Both the position numbers and the translations under genes were made by a program. Below the pieces are notes generated by a model, which was not told the DNA's origin, ran no database searches, and saw nothing but the letters and a program-made list of their open reading frames with translations. A stretch of DNA of 64,000 nt from Pseudomonadota bacterium (GTDB lineage Bacteria; Pseudomonadota; Gammaproteobacteria; Steroidobacterales; Steroidobacteraceae), in the NCBI GenBank assembly GCA_003242685.1, contig QGVD01000010.1:4560-68559 (forward strand). Reading direction: 5' to 3'. This document shows, piece by piece, positions 24,205 to 32,831 of this stretch (positions are counted from its first letter, which is position 1; every line of letters begins with the position of its first letter).

Positions 24205-24213
24205 TGTTATACT
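24205..24213 (+). promoter_or_regulatory. Extended -10 promoter of trpS
   Basis: TGTTATACT has the TGn extension followed by TATACT. No good -35 is visible, as is common for extended -10 promoters. It begins three bases after the yciO stop and gives a leader of about 135 bases before trpS. The leader contains no tRNA-like fold or Trp-rich peptide that I can see. Confidence 0.5.
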
Positions 24214-24355
24214 CCCGGGCGCTTGTCGGAGGCCTGCACCGAAGGCCGAGGGGTCTCAAAGAACCAGCCGTGCCGAGTCCTATCCGTTCTCGTTCACCGT
24301 TCCGTTCGAACCATCTTCCGGCCGTGGACTGCGGCCGAGCCGTCGTGGTGCCCGC

Positions 24356-25570
24356 GTGAGCGTGAATCCTCAGTCGCGGCGCGTGCTCTCGGGCATGCGG
24401 CCGACGGGTGCGCTGCACCTGGGCAATTACTACGGCGCCCTGCGCAACTGGGTCGAGCTGCAGTACCAGTACGAGTGCTACTTCTTCGTGGCCGACTGGC
24501 ACGCGCTCACGACCGGCTACGACGACACGTCGAAGCTGCCGCAGCACATCCACGAGGTGCTCGTCGACTGGCTCGCAGCCGGCCTCAATCCCGGCGTGGC
24601 GACGCTCTTCGTACAGTCCCACGTGCCGGAGCACGCCGAGCTGCATCTGCTGCTCTCGATGATCACGCCGCTCGCGTGGCTCGAGCGAGTGCCGACCTAC
24701 AAGGACCAGCAGCAACAGCTCAAGGACAAGGACCTCGCGACGTACGGGTTCCTCGGATATCCGCTGCTGCAGTCCGCGGACATCCTGCTCTACAGGCCTG
24801 CGTACGTGCCCGTCGGCGAGGATCAGGTCGCGCATGTGGAGGTGACGCGCGAGATCGCGCGGCGCTTCAATCACCTCTATGGGCGCGAGCCCGGATTCGA
24901 GGAGAAGGCGGAGCGCGCGGTCAAGAGTCTGGGCGGGCGCAACAGCCAGCTCTACAGGCAGCTCCGGCGCCGCTTCCAGGAAACCGGTGATACCGATGCG
25001 CTCGAGCGTGCACGCGCGCTGGTCCAGAGCAACAACCGCATCACTGTCGCGGACCGCGAACGTCTGCTGGGCTACCTCGAAGGCACGGGCGTCAGCATTC
25101 TTCCCGAGCCGCAGGTCCTGCTCACCGCAACGCCGCGCATGCCGGGACTCGACGGGCGCAAGATGTCGAAGTCCTACGGCAACACGATCGGCCTGCGCGA
25201 GGATCCCGATTCGGTCGTGCAGAAGCTGCGTACCATGCAGACGGATCCCGCGCGCGTACGACGCACGGATCCGGGCGACCCCGAGAAGTGCCCGGTGTGG
25301 GAGCTGCACAAGATCTTCTCGGACGAGTCCACGCAGCAGTGGGCGAGTCAGGGCTGCCGGACCGCCGGAATCGGCTGCCTCGAGTGCAAGAAGCCGGTGA
25401 TCGACAGGATCGTCGACGAGGTTTCGGGAATGCGCCGCCGGGCTCAGGAGTTCGAGGAGAACCCCGAGCTGGTGCGCAACATCGTCGCGGAGGGTGCCGA
25501 GAAGGCGCGCGAAGCGGCGCGCGAGACACTCGACGACGTGCGCCGCGCCATGAATCTGCGCACGGACTGA
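24356..25570 (+). CDS. trpS: Tryptophan--tRNA ligase
   Basis: 404 residues, GTG start at 24356 (a second GTG at 24362 is also possible). HLGNYYGAL is the HIGH motif and GRKMSKSYGN the KMSKS loop. Compared with the 334-residue E. coli enzyme it has an extra segment of about 60 residues between the VGEDQVAHVEVTREIARRFN motif and the KMSKS region, plus a Cys-containing patch (GCRTAGIGCLECKK) near the C-terminus. Both mark the long TrpRS type found in many beta- and some gammaproteobacteria. scpA follows after 28 bases. Confidence 0.95.
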   Translation: MSVNPQSRRVLSGMRPTGALHLGNYYGALRNWVELQYQYECYFFVADWHALTTGYDDTSKLPQHIHEVLVDWLAAGLNPGVATLFVQSHVPEHAELHLLLSMITPLAWLERVPTYKDQQQQLKDKDLATYGFLGYPLLQSADILLYRPAYVPVGEDQVAHVEVTREIARRFNHLYGREPGFEEKAERAVKSLGGRNSQLYRQLRRRFQETGDTDALERARALVQSNNRITVADRERLLGYLEGTGVSILPEPQVLLTATPRMPGLDGRKMSKSYGNTIGLREDPDSVVQKLRTMQTDPARVRRTDPGDPEKCPVWELHKIFSDESTQQWASQGCRTAGIGCLECKKPVIDRIVDEVSGMRRRAQEFEENPELVRNIVAEGAEKAREAARETLDDVRRAMNLRTD

Positions 25571-25598
25571 ATGCGCCGGGAGCGCGAGGAGTGAAGGC

Positions 25599-26681
25599 AT
25601 GAAGCCTCAGCTGCGGGTCGTGGCTTCGAATCCGCCGTCGGATGCGGCCGCGGCCGACGCCGAGGCCGTGCCCGAGACCGCGCCGCCGGAGCCGGTCGCC
25701 ATCGTCAACGGGCAGCCGGTCACCGAGCTCCCGCGCGACCTCTACATTCCGCCCCAGGCGCTCGAGGTCGTTCTCGAAGCCTTCGAGGGTCCACTCGATC
25801 TGCTGCTGTACCTCATCCGGCGGCAGAACCTCGACATCCTCGACATTCCCATCGCCGAGATCACCCGGCAGTACATGCAGTACATCGAGCTGATGCAGGA
25901 GCTGCATCTCGAGCTCGCGGGTGAGTATCTCGTGATGGCCGCGACGCTGGCCGAGATCAAGTCGCGCATGCTCCTGCCGCGCCCGCAGACGGACGGGCAG
26001 GGTGCCGAGGAGGATCCGCGTGCGGATCTCGTGCGCCGTCTGCAGGAGTACGAGCGCTTCAAGCGCGCCGCGGAGGATCTCGATGCGCTGCCGCGTCTCG
26101 AGCGCGACGTGTGGACCGCGAGCGCCGAGCTGAAGGACCGTAAGGTCGTGCGCCTCGTGCCGCAGGTGACGCTGCAGGAGATGCTGCTCGCGTTCAGGGA
26201 CGTCGTGATCCGCGCGGAGCTCTTCGCGCATCACCACATCCAGCGCGAGCGGCTGTCGGTGCGCGAGCGCATGACGGACATTCTCGCGACGCTCGAGCGG
26301 ACGAGCTTCGTCGAGTTCGTCCGGCTGTTCCGGCCCGAGGAGGGCCGGATGGGCGTGACCGTCACGTTCATCGCGATTCTCGAGCTCGTGCGTGAAGGAC
26401 TCATCGACGTCGTGCAGACCGCACCGTACGCGCCGCTGCACGTTCGAGCGGCGGACGGTCGCCGAGGGTTGCGCGTCGTCGGTGAGGAGACGGACACGAC
26501 GTCCGCAGCAGCATCCGGTGAGGAGGCGGCCCCGGAGACGGCGGAAGAGGGTGTCTTCGAAGAGCCTTCCGCCCAGGACGAGTCCGACGAGTGGCCGGAC
26601 GAGGTCGATGCAGACCTGCCGGCCGGATCATCCGACTCAGACATCGATCCATCGCAGGAGCCTGACGAGACCAGTTCATGA
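25599..26681 (+). CDS. scpA: Segregation and condensation protein A
   Basis: 360 residues, longer than the usual 250-290. The kleisin core begins near residue 55 (FEGPLDLLLYLIRRQNLDILDIPIAEITRQYMQYI) and continues through MAATLAEIKSRMLLP and a C-terminal winged-helix domain (FLRLFRPEEGRMGV-like). Residues about 300-360 are an acidic disordered tail rich in Glu, Asp and Ser. ScpA bridges the SMC heads with ScpB. It overlaps scpB by four bases. Confidence 0.95.
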   Translation: MKPQLRVVASNPPSDAAAADAEAVPETAPPEPVAIVNGQPVTELPRDLYIPPQALEVVLEAFEGPLDLLLYLIRRQNLDILDIPIAEITRQYMQYIELMQELHLELAGEYLVMAATLAEIKSRMLLPRPQTDGQGAEEDPRADLVRRLQEYERFKRAAEDLDALPRLERDVWTASAELKDRKVVRLVPQVTLQEMLLAFRDVVIRAELFAHHHIQRERLSVRERMTDILATLERTSFVEFVRLFRPEEGRMGVTVTFIAILELVREGLIDVVQTAPYAPLHVRAADGRRGLRVVGEETDTTSAAASGEEAAPETAEEGVFEEPSAQDESDEWPDEVDADLPAGSSDSDIDPSQEPDETSS

Positions 26682-27616
26682 GCGAGTCGTACCTGAAGAA
26701 CGTCGTCGAAGCCGCGCTGCTCGCCGCCGGACGGCCGCTGCAGGTCAACGAGATCGTGCAGCTTTTCGACGAGCACGTCCGCCCGACGCCTGCGGAGGTC
26801 CGTGCGGCGCTCGTGTCGCTGGCGTCGGACTATGAAGGACGGGGGATCGAGCTCAAGGAAACCGCGACGGGCTTCCGCATCCAGGTGCGCCGCGAGCTGG
26901 CGAACGAGATCTCGCGGCTGTGGCCGGAGCGGCCGCCGCGCTATTCGCGCGCGCTGCTCGAGACGCTGGCGCTCATCGCGTACCGTCAGCCCATCACGCG
27001 CGCCGAGATCGAGGCCGTGCGCGGTGTGTCCGTGAACCCGAACATCATCAAGACGCTGATCGAGCGCAACTGGGTGCGGGTCGTCGGCCATCGCGAAGTG
27101 CCGGGGCGGCCGGAGCTGCTCGGCACGACGAAGGAGTTCCTCGACTACTTCGGCCTGAAGAGCCTCGACGAGCTGCCGCCGCTGTCGGAGCTCAAGGCCA
27201 TGGGCGACATCAATCTGCAGCTCAATCTCGAGGGATCGTCCTCGAGCCCGTCGGCCGGTTCTGCTGCGGGAGGCGAGGAGCAGCAGTCCGCTGCTGCGAG
27301 CGAAGAACGGCAACCCGCGACGCAGACGGAATCCGCCGCTCCCGAAGCTTCACCTGCTTCCGAATCCGAAGCCGTGACGACCGCCGAGTCTTCGGCGGAG
27401 GCAGAGGCTTCCGCGGAGGAGGAGCCTGCGCACGACGCATCTGCACAGGAGGCGCCTGAGCAGCAGGAGACACCTGCGCAGGAGGCGGTGAGCGCGCAGG
27501 CCGATGCGGAGGAGGAATCCGCTGAGGAGCGCGAAGCCGCCGAGGACGAAGAGCTTTCCGCGGCACCCGACGAGTCGCGCGAGCTCGTCGCTGCACCGGC
27601 ACGCTGGGAAGACTGA
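26678..27616 (+). CDS. scpB: Segregation and condensation protein B
   Basis: 312 residues. Two winged-helix domains fill 1-180 (VEAALLAAGRPLQVNEIVQLFDE; ALIAYRQPITRAEIEAVRGV; NWVRVVGHREVPGRPELLGTTKEFLDYFGL). Residues about 190-312 are a low-complexity Ala/Glu/Ser tail with a very acidic end. ScpB dimers bind ScpA and regulate SMC ATPase. Start overlaps the scpA stop (ATGA). The acidic tail matches the one on ScpA and is unusually long. Confidence 0.95.
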   Translation: MSESYLKNVVEAALLAAGRPLQVNEIVQLFDEHVRPTPAEVRAALVSLASDYEGRGIELKETATGFRIQVRRELANEISRLWPERPPRYSRALLETLALIAYRQPITRAEIEAVRGVSVNPNIIKTLIERNWVRVVGHREVPGRPELLGTTKEFLDYFGLKSLDELPPLSELKAMGDINLQLNLEGSSSSPSAGSAAGGEEQQSAAASEERQPATQTESAAPEASPASESEAVTTAESSAEAEASAEEEPAHDASAQEAPEQQETPAQEAVSAQADAEEESAEEREAAEDEELSAAPDESRELVAAPARWED

Positions 27617-27626
27617 CGAAGGACGC

Positions 27627-28421
27627 GTGCGTCGCCGCACCGCCAAGCGTACTCCTCGTGGATCGCCGCGCACGGCGCAGCCCGAAAGGCTGCAGAAGGT
27701 GCTGGCGGCGGCAGGTCTGTGCTCGAGGCGCGAGGCGGAGGAGTGGATCCGCGCGGGCCGGCTCACGGTGAACGGCAAGCCCGCCACGCTCGGCGTACGC
27801 GTCCTTCCCACCGATCAGATCCGCCTCGACGGTCGTCTCATCCGGCAGCGCGCGGCGGCCGAGTCGCGCGCGTACGTCTGTCATCGTTCGCCGGGTGAGG
27901 ATCTGCGCTCCTCGGGCGAAGCGGGCGCCGTGGCGCTGATCGAGCGGCTGCCGCGCCGGAGCGGGCGGCGTTACATCGCGGTGAGTCCCATGCCGCGCAT
28001 CGACGGCGGGCTCGAGCTCGTGACCTCAGACGGCGAGCTCGCGGCGCGCCTGCAGCGCTCCGTGCGGCATCTCACCAGCGAGTTCAGCGTGCGCGTCCAC
28101 GGCGAGCTCCGGGAAGGACAGATTCAGGGCGTGCTCTCGGGCGTGCTCGATCGCCCGCAGCCGCTCGAGGTCGAGCGCTGCGATCCCGCAGGCGGCGAGG
28201 GTTCCAACCGCTGGTACACCGTCGTCGCGCGCGGCGCGAGCGGCCGTGACATCCGGCAGCTCTTCGAGCGGCAGGGCGCGCAGGTGAGCCGCGTCCTGCG
28301 CACGCGCTTCGGGCCGCTCGTTCTCGAGCGGAGCCTGCCGCGCGGTCACTTCCGTGAGGTCACGAACGAGGAGCTGACGCTCCTTCTGGAGCAGGCAGGC
28401 AGTCGAAGCTCCGGCCGGTGA
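27627..28421 (+). CDS. rluB: RluB-like 23S rRNA pseudouridine synthase, divergent
   Basis: I start at GTG 27627, ten bases after the scpB stop and just behind AAGGA; the open frame runs back into scpB. 264 residues: a basic N-terminus, S4 domain (LQKVLAAAGLCSRREAEEWIRAGRLTVNG broken over residues 25-55), then the RsuA-type catalytic domain. The usual GRLDxxTxGLLLxTxDG motif is MPRIDGGLELVTSDGEL here: the catalytic aspartate is kept, the following Thr and Leu are not. The long basic C-tail of RluB is missing. RluB makes pseudouridine 2605 in 23S rRNA. Its last 62 bases overlap the convergent yciK gene. Confidence 0.82.
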   Translation: MRRRTAKRTPRGSPRTAQPERLQKVLAAAGLCSRREAEEWIRAGRLTVNGKPATLGVRVLPTDQIRLDGRLIRQRAAAESRAYVCHRSPGEDLRSSGEAGAVALIERLPRRSGRRYIAVSPMPRIDGGLELVTSDGELAARLQRSVRHLTSEFSVRVHGELREGQIQGVLSGVLDRPQPLEVERCDPAGGEGSNRWYTVVARGASGRDIRQLFERQGAQVSRVLRTRFGPLVLERSLPRGHFREVTNEELTLLLEQAGSRSSGR

Positions 28422-29151
28422 TGCCGCGGCTCGACGGACCGAGCAGCACGATGTACGGCCCGACGAGGTCTTCCGGAGCCGGCAGCGCTTCCAGGCTCTC
28501 CGACGGGTAGGCCTGACGGCGCATGCGCGTGCGTGCGCGGCCGGGATTGATCGCGTTGACGCGCACGGCCGAGATGTCCTGCAGCTCGGCGGCGAGCACC
28601 TGCGTGAGCCCTTCGACGGCGAACTTCGAAACCGCGTACGCACCCCAGTACGCGCGGCCCCGTCTGCCGACGTTGCTGGTCGTGAACAGGACGGATGCGT
28701 CTTGCGACTGCTTGAGCGCCGGCAGGAGCACCTGCGTGAGCGCGAATGCGGCGGTGACGTTGACGTGCAGAACGCGGCACCACGTCGGCACGTCGTAGTG
28801 CTCGATCGGCGCGAGCATGCCGAGAATCGCGGCGTTGTGCACGAGACCGTCGAGCCGGCCGAATCGCTCCATGACCGCCTGAGCGAGCCGGTCGTAGTCC
28901 TGTGCCAGAGCCTTCTCGAGATCGAGCACCGCGATCGTCGCATCGGGCCATCCCGCGGCTTCGATCTCAGAGTGCACCTGCTCGAGCTTGCGCGAGTTGC
29001 GGCCGATCAGGATCACGTTCGCGCCATGACGAGCGCAGGCGACGGCGAGGGCGCGCCCGATGCCGTCGCTCGCTCCGGTGATGGCGATGACGCGGCCCGC
29101 GAGCTCGTCCGCTCGCGGCGTGATCTCACGGGGATCGAATTCGGCGGTCAA
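28360..29151 (-). CDS. yciK: YciK family SDR oxidoreductase
   Basis: TTG at 29151 is preceded by AGGAG (29163-29159) at seven bases and gives MTAEFDPREITPRADELAGR; earlier in-frame ATGs overlap the upstream gene. 263 residues with a Rossmann TGASDGIG motif, NAAILG, the serine region TTSNVGRRGRAYWGAYAVSKF (catalytic YxxxK) and INPGRARTRMR, matching E. coli YciK. A short-chain dehydrogenase of unknown substrate. It is downstream of the squalene-synthase-like gene, with 26 bases between. The 3' end overlaps rluB tail to tail. Confidence 0.88.
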   Translation of the reverse strand: MTAEFDPREITPRADELAGRVIAITGASDGIGRALAVACARHGANVILIGRNSRKLEQVHSEIEAAGWPDATIAVLDLEKALAQDYDRLAQAVMERFGRLDGLVHNAAILGMLAPIEHYDVPTWCRVLHVNVTAAFALTQVLLPALKQSQDASVLFTTSNVGRRGRAYWGAYAVSKFAVEGLTQVLAAELQDISAVRVNAINPGRARTRMRRQAYPSESLEALPAPEDLVGPYIVLLGPSSRGITGRSFDCLPAPEGASAPRS

Positions 29152-29177
29152 GATTTCACTCCTGGAAGCATCGATGT

Positions 29178-30125
29178 TCACGTCAGCGTGAGCCGGCCTG
29201 CCTGGGCCGCACGGGCCGCGCGCCATGCGATCCAGGCGCTCGCGAAGCCGCCGTCGTGCGGCGCCTCGAGTGCCTGCGGAAGAGCGCGTTCCGCGCGCCG
29301 CGACAGCCGCGCGGCGAGCGCCGCCCAGACGAGCAGACCGCGCAGCGCGGACTGTTGCCGGGCATCGAGCGCCGCGATCGCCGCACCGAGCGCCGCACGC
29401 AGCTCGCGATGGCGCTGCGCGAGATGCGCAGCGAGCGCTTCGGGCCAGGGCGGCCGGACGAGCGCTTCGGGCGCAATGCCGATGCGCTCCAGCTCATCGA
29501 GCGGCAGACGGAGTCTCCCTGCATGCGCCTCGCGTGCGATGTCTGCGAGCAGCTCGATCTCGCGTATCGCAGCTCCGATCGCGCGTCCAGTCTGCCCGGC
29601 GTCCGGCGCATCCGCGAGCGCATGCTCGACGATGCCCTGTGTCATCGCGCGCGCCCACCGCTCGCAGTACTGCTGCACTTCCTTGCGCGAGCCGAAGGTC
29701 GCGCGTGCGAGATCCCAGGTCGTGACGTCGACGAAGCCGCGAGGATCGAGCCGCACGGCCTTTCCCGCACCGCGCGCGGCAGCCTGAAGCTGTCGAGAGA
29801 GAGGATGCACGGGCGCGCCGCGGGCGAATCGTTCGCACTCCTCGCGCCACCACTCGAGGCGCACGTGCGCGACAGAGTGCTCGAGACCGGCGCGTAGACT
29901 CTCCGCGACCTCGCGCTCGATGCCGCAGAGCGCGGCGACGAGCGGCCGCTGATCTTCAGGCGAATAGAGCCACGCGAAATAACGTGCCGTCGGGGGCGTC
30001 GGGGCTTCGACGGTGCCTGCAGCTGCGGGCTGCTGCGATGCCGATGGCGCCATGCCTGCCTGCCGGAACGAGGGGGTACCGTGCGGATCGGAATCAGGCT
30101 TCACGGGCGTCCGTCGGCTCGACAC
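29178..30125 (-). CDS. Squalene/phytoene synthase-like protein, degenerate active site
   Basis: Up to 315 residues; the first ~40 are unconserved, so translation may start later (an internal Met follows FRQAG). The pattern RYFAWLYSPEDQRPLVAALCGIEREV and VRLEWWREECERFARGAPVHPLSRQL belongs to the squalene/phytoene synthase fold. The first Asp-rich motif of real synthases is absent (IEREVAES stands there); the second survives as DIARE before RLRLPLDEL. It is therefore likely a non-catalytic homolog, comparable with the NDUFAF6-like branch. It overlaps rmuC by 32 bases. Confidence 0.75.
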   Translation of the reverse strand: MSSRRTPVKPDSDPHGTPSFRQAGMAPSASQQPAAAGTVEAPTPPTARYFAWLYSPEDQRPLVAALCGIEREVAESLRAGLEHSVAHVRLEWWREECERFARGAPVHPLSRQLQAAARGAGKAVRLDPRGFVDVTTWDLARATFGSRKEVQQYCERWARAMTQGIVEHALADAPDAGQTGRAIGAAIREIELLADIAREAHAGRLRLPLDELERIGIAPEALVRPPWPEALAAHLAQRHRELRAALGAAIAALDARQQSALRGLLVWAALAARLSRRAERALPQALEAPHDGGFASAWIAWRAARAAQAGRLTLT

Positions 30126-31395
30126 CCGAGACGGCGCCCGTGCGCCGCGCGAGCTGCTCGACGGGCTCGAGCGTCGGCAGCGGCTGATCGGCCGTCACGC
30201 CGAGCTCGGGGAAGCGGCGCGCCTGAGGCAGCACCTGTCTCTCGAGCGAGCCCACGGCGGAGTTGTAGGCCTCGACGGCAGCGCCCAGACGCTGACCCAG
30301 CCGGCCGAGATGACCGGTGAAGTTGCCGAGCCTGCGATAGAGCTCCTGCCCGAGCTCGCGGATCGTCGCGGCGTTGCGTGCGACGTCCGACTGTCGCCAG
30401 CCGTACGCGACGGCCTTGAGCAGTGCCATGAGCGTCGAGGGCGTCGCGATGATGACGCTCTGCCGGAGCGCGTTCTCGAGGAGATCGGGCCGCTCCGCGA
30501 GCGCGGCCGAAAGGAACTGATCGCCCGGCAGGAACAGCACCGCGAACTCGGGGCTCCGCTCGAACTGCGCCCAGTAGCTCTTCGAGGCGAGCTGACGCAC
30601 CCGGCTCTCGACCTGCTGAGCGTGACGCTTGAGTGCGAGCCGGCGGCCTTCCTCGCTCGCCGCCTCCAGCGCTTCGAGGTACGCGTCGAGCGGCGTCTTC
30701 GCATCGACGACGAGATCGCGCGAGTCTGGCATGTGCACGACGAGATCCGGTCGCAGCGCGCCTTCGTCGCCCACCACGTGGAGCTGCTCGCTGAAATCGC
30801 AGTGCTCCGCGAGCCCGGCGAGCTCGACCACGCGACGCAGAGTGAGCTCGCCCCACCGGCCGCGCACCTCGGGGCGTCTGAGAGCCGTCACGAGATTGCG
30901 CGTCTCGCGCTGGAGCTGCACCTGGCCGTTCGCCAGGGTCTCGATCTGAGTGCGGAGTGCCGCGAACGCCTCGCGGCGCTCGCGCTCGAGCGCCTGGACC
31001 TGCGCCTCCGTGCGCTCGAGCGCCGCGCGCAGCGGCTCGACGAGCTGGGCAATCGCAGCCTCGCGCTCCTTGAGCGCGCTCTGCGCGAGCGCCTGATCGC
31101 GTCCCAGCGCCTCGCGCGCCATGCGCAGGAAGAGCTCGCTGTTCGCACGCAGCGTCTCGCCGGCGAGCGAATCGAACGTCTCACGGAGTCTCGCTTCCCA
31201 CTGCTCGAGGAGGGCGAAGCGCTCGCTCTGATTTCTCTGCACCGCTTCGAGCCGGACGCGGGCGCCTTCGAGCTCCACCTCGAGCTCCTGCACCTGCCGT
31301 GCGGCCCGCAGCTTCCCGAACAGGAAGCCCATGAGCGCACCGAGGAGCAGGGCTGCCCCGGCGGCGACGAAGGCATAGGTGGGAATGCTGTCCAT
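30094..31395 (-). CDS. rmuC: DNA recombination protein RmuC
   Basis: 433 residues. One N-terminal membrane helix (TYAFVAAGAALLLGALMGFLFG) is followed by a long coiled coil (about 35-180) and a PD-(D/E)XK nuclease-like domain: RGRWGELTLRRVVELAGL, RPDLVVHMPDSRDLVVDAKTPLDAY, FAVLFLPGDQFLSAAL and IIATPSTLMALLKAVAYGWRQ. RmuC limits inversions at short inverted repeats. It sits between gph and the squalene-synthase-like gene on one transcript. Confidence 0.93.
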   Translation of the reverse strand: MDSIPTYAFVAAGAALLLGALMGFLFGKLRAARQVQELEVELEGARVRLEAVQRNQSERFALLEQWEARLRETFDSLAGETLRANSELFLRMAREALGRDQALAQSALKEREAAIAQLVEPLRAALERTEAQVQALERERREAFAALRTQIETLANGQVQLQRETRNLVTALRRPEVRGRWGELTLRRVVELAGLAEHCDFSEQLHVVGDEGALRPDLVVHMPDSRDLVVDAKTPLDAYLEALEAASEEGRRLALKRHAQQVESRVRQLASKSYWAQFERSPEFAVLFLPGDQFLSAALAERPDLLENALRQSVIIATPSTLMALLKAVAYGWRQSDVARNAATIRELGQELYRRLGNFTGHLGRLGQRLGAAVEAYNSAVGSLERQVLPQARRFPELGVTADQPLPTLEPVEQLARRTGAVSGVEPTDAREA

Positions 31396-31407
31396 GTGCG
31401 CGATCGG

Positions 31408-32100
31408 TCAGCGGCGCAGAAACGGATCGTCGGCCTCGCGGTCGAGCCATCCCAGCACGTCGAGCGGCGAATCGATCCAGCCGTGCGCGGGCCAGGAATC
31501 CACGCGATCCTCGGGGCCAATGTAACCGAAGCGGGCGACGAGCGCCCGCATCTGCGCGGCGCGCGCGGCGAGCACGTCGCGCTGCGCATCGCCGACGAAG
31601 AGACACTGTGTCGGCGCTGCGCCTGCTTCGGCAGCCGCGTGCAGCAGCGGGCGCGGATGCGGCTTGCGCTCGGGAAACGTGTCGCCGCACACGACCGAGC
31701 AGGCTCTGTGCCGCAGCTCGAGCGCCTCGAGCAGCGCTTCGGTGAGCCGGGTCGGCTTGTTCGTGACGATGCCCCACGGAATGCGGCGCTCCTCGAGCGC
31801 ATCGAGCAGCGCTTCGGTGCCCGGAAAAGGCCGCGTGCCCTCCGCGATGCGCGCACCGTACAGCTCGAGGAAACGCTGCCTCAGGGTCTCGAACTCCGAA
31901 GGCGTCGCATCCGGGAAGCCGAGGCGCACGAGCGCGACCGAGCCGTGCGAGACGAACGGCCGCAGGTCGGCGAACGGCAACGGCTCGAGCCCGCGCTCGT
32001 CGCGCAGGGCGTTGAGCGCACCGATCATGTCGGGCGCGGTGTCGAGCAGGGTGCCGTCGAGATCGAACAGCACCGCGCGTACCGGAGCCGACGAAGTCAC
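31408..32100 (-). CDS. gph: Phosphoglycolate phosphatase (HAD family)
   Basis: GTG at 32100 overlaps the ubiG stop (GTGA); 230 residues. HAD motif I is FDLDGTLLDT, motif II IVTNKPTRL, motif III KPHPRPLL and motif IV FVGDAQRDVLAAR. The beta-phosphoglucomutase-like cap lies between I and II. It hydrolyses 2-phosphoglycolate, for example from DNA repair. ubiG-gph is a common gammaproteobacterial pair, though phosphatase substrate specificity is inferred from context. Confidence 0.92.
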   Translation of the reverse strand: MTSSAPVRAVLFDLDGTLLDTAPDMIGALNALRDERGLEPLPFADLRPFVSHGSVALVRLGFPDATPSEFETLRQRFLELYGARIAEGTRPFPGTEALLDALEERRIPWGIVTNKPTRLTEALLEALELRHRACSVVCGDTFPERKPHPRPLLHAAAEAGAAPTQCLFVGDAQRDVLAARAAQMRALVARFGYIGPEDRVDSWPAHGWIDSPLDVLGWLDREADDPFLRR

Positions 32101-32831
32101 TGCGCCGGACCCTCGCGCTCGAAGAACGCGAGATAGTTGACGCCCGGATCGCGCGTGAGGCGGCAGTCGTGCGTGAAGGGGTCGTAGTGCAGCCCCGCGA
32201 TCTCGCGCAGCTCGAGACCTGCCGCGCGGCCCCAGCGCGCGAGCTCCGCCGGCCGGATGAGCCGTTCGTACTCGTGCGTGCCGCGCGGCACGATCCGCAG
32301 CAGATATTCCGCACCGACGATCGCGAGCAGGAAGGACCTGAGATTCCGGTTGATCGTCGAGACGAAGAGGCTCCCGCCCGGGCGCACAAGGCGCGCCAGC
32401 GTCGCAACCATGCCGGCGGGATCGGGCACGTGCTCGAGCATCTCCATGCAGGTCACGACGTCGAAGCTGCCTTCCGACTCGCGCGCCAGCGTGTCCGCAT
32501 CGCATACGCGGTAGTCGATGTCGAGCTGCTGCTCGGCGGCGTGAAGCCGCGCGATCTCGATCATGCCGGGCGCGAGATCGATGCCGGTGACGCGCGCGCC
32601 GGCGCGCGCGAGCGCCTCGCTGAGGAGTCCTCCGCCGCAGCCGACGTCGAGCACGCGCGATCCGGCGAGCCGGGCTCGCTCGGCGACGAAGCGCGCCCTC
32701 ACGGGATTGAGCGTATGGAGCGCGTGGAACTCGCCCTTCGGATCCCAGAAGCGGGCCGACAGAGCATCGAAGCGGCCGATCTCCGCCGGATCGACGTTGC
32801 GCTCGGCGGTCGTGGATTGGCTGGTGCTCAT
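32097..32831 (-). CDS. ubiG: Ubiquinone biosynthesis O-methyltransferase UbiG
   Basis: ATG at 32831 gives 244 residues (E. coli 240): NVDPAEIGRFDALSARFWDPKGEF, SAM motif VLDVGCGGGLLSEALA, GIDLAPGMIEIARLHA, and MEMLEHVPDP. It performs both O-methylations of ubiquinone synthesis at the membrane surface. It overlaps the upstream MtaD-like gene by four bases and gph downstream by four, so all three are translationally coupled. Confidence 0.95.
   Translation of the reverse strand: MSTSQSTTAERNVDPAEIGRFDALSARFWDPKGEFHALHTLNPVRARFVAERARLAGSRVLDVGCGGGLLSEALARAGARVTGIDLAPGMIEIARLHAAEQQLDIDYRVCDADTLARESEGSFDVVTCMEMLEHVPDPAGMVATLARLVRPGGSLFVSTINRNLRSFLLAIVGAEYLLRIVPRGTHEYERLIRPAELARWGRAAGLELREIAGLHYDPFTHDCRLTRDPGVNYLAFFEREGPAQ

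Noticed and set aside
26911..27460. Alternative frames inside the Ala/Glu-rich scpB tail
   Set aside because: The low-complexity tail opens several frames, but only the scpB frame continues from a conserved domain.
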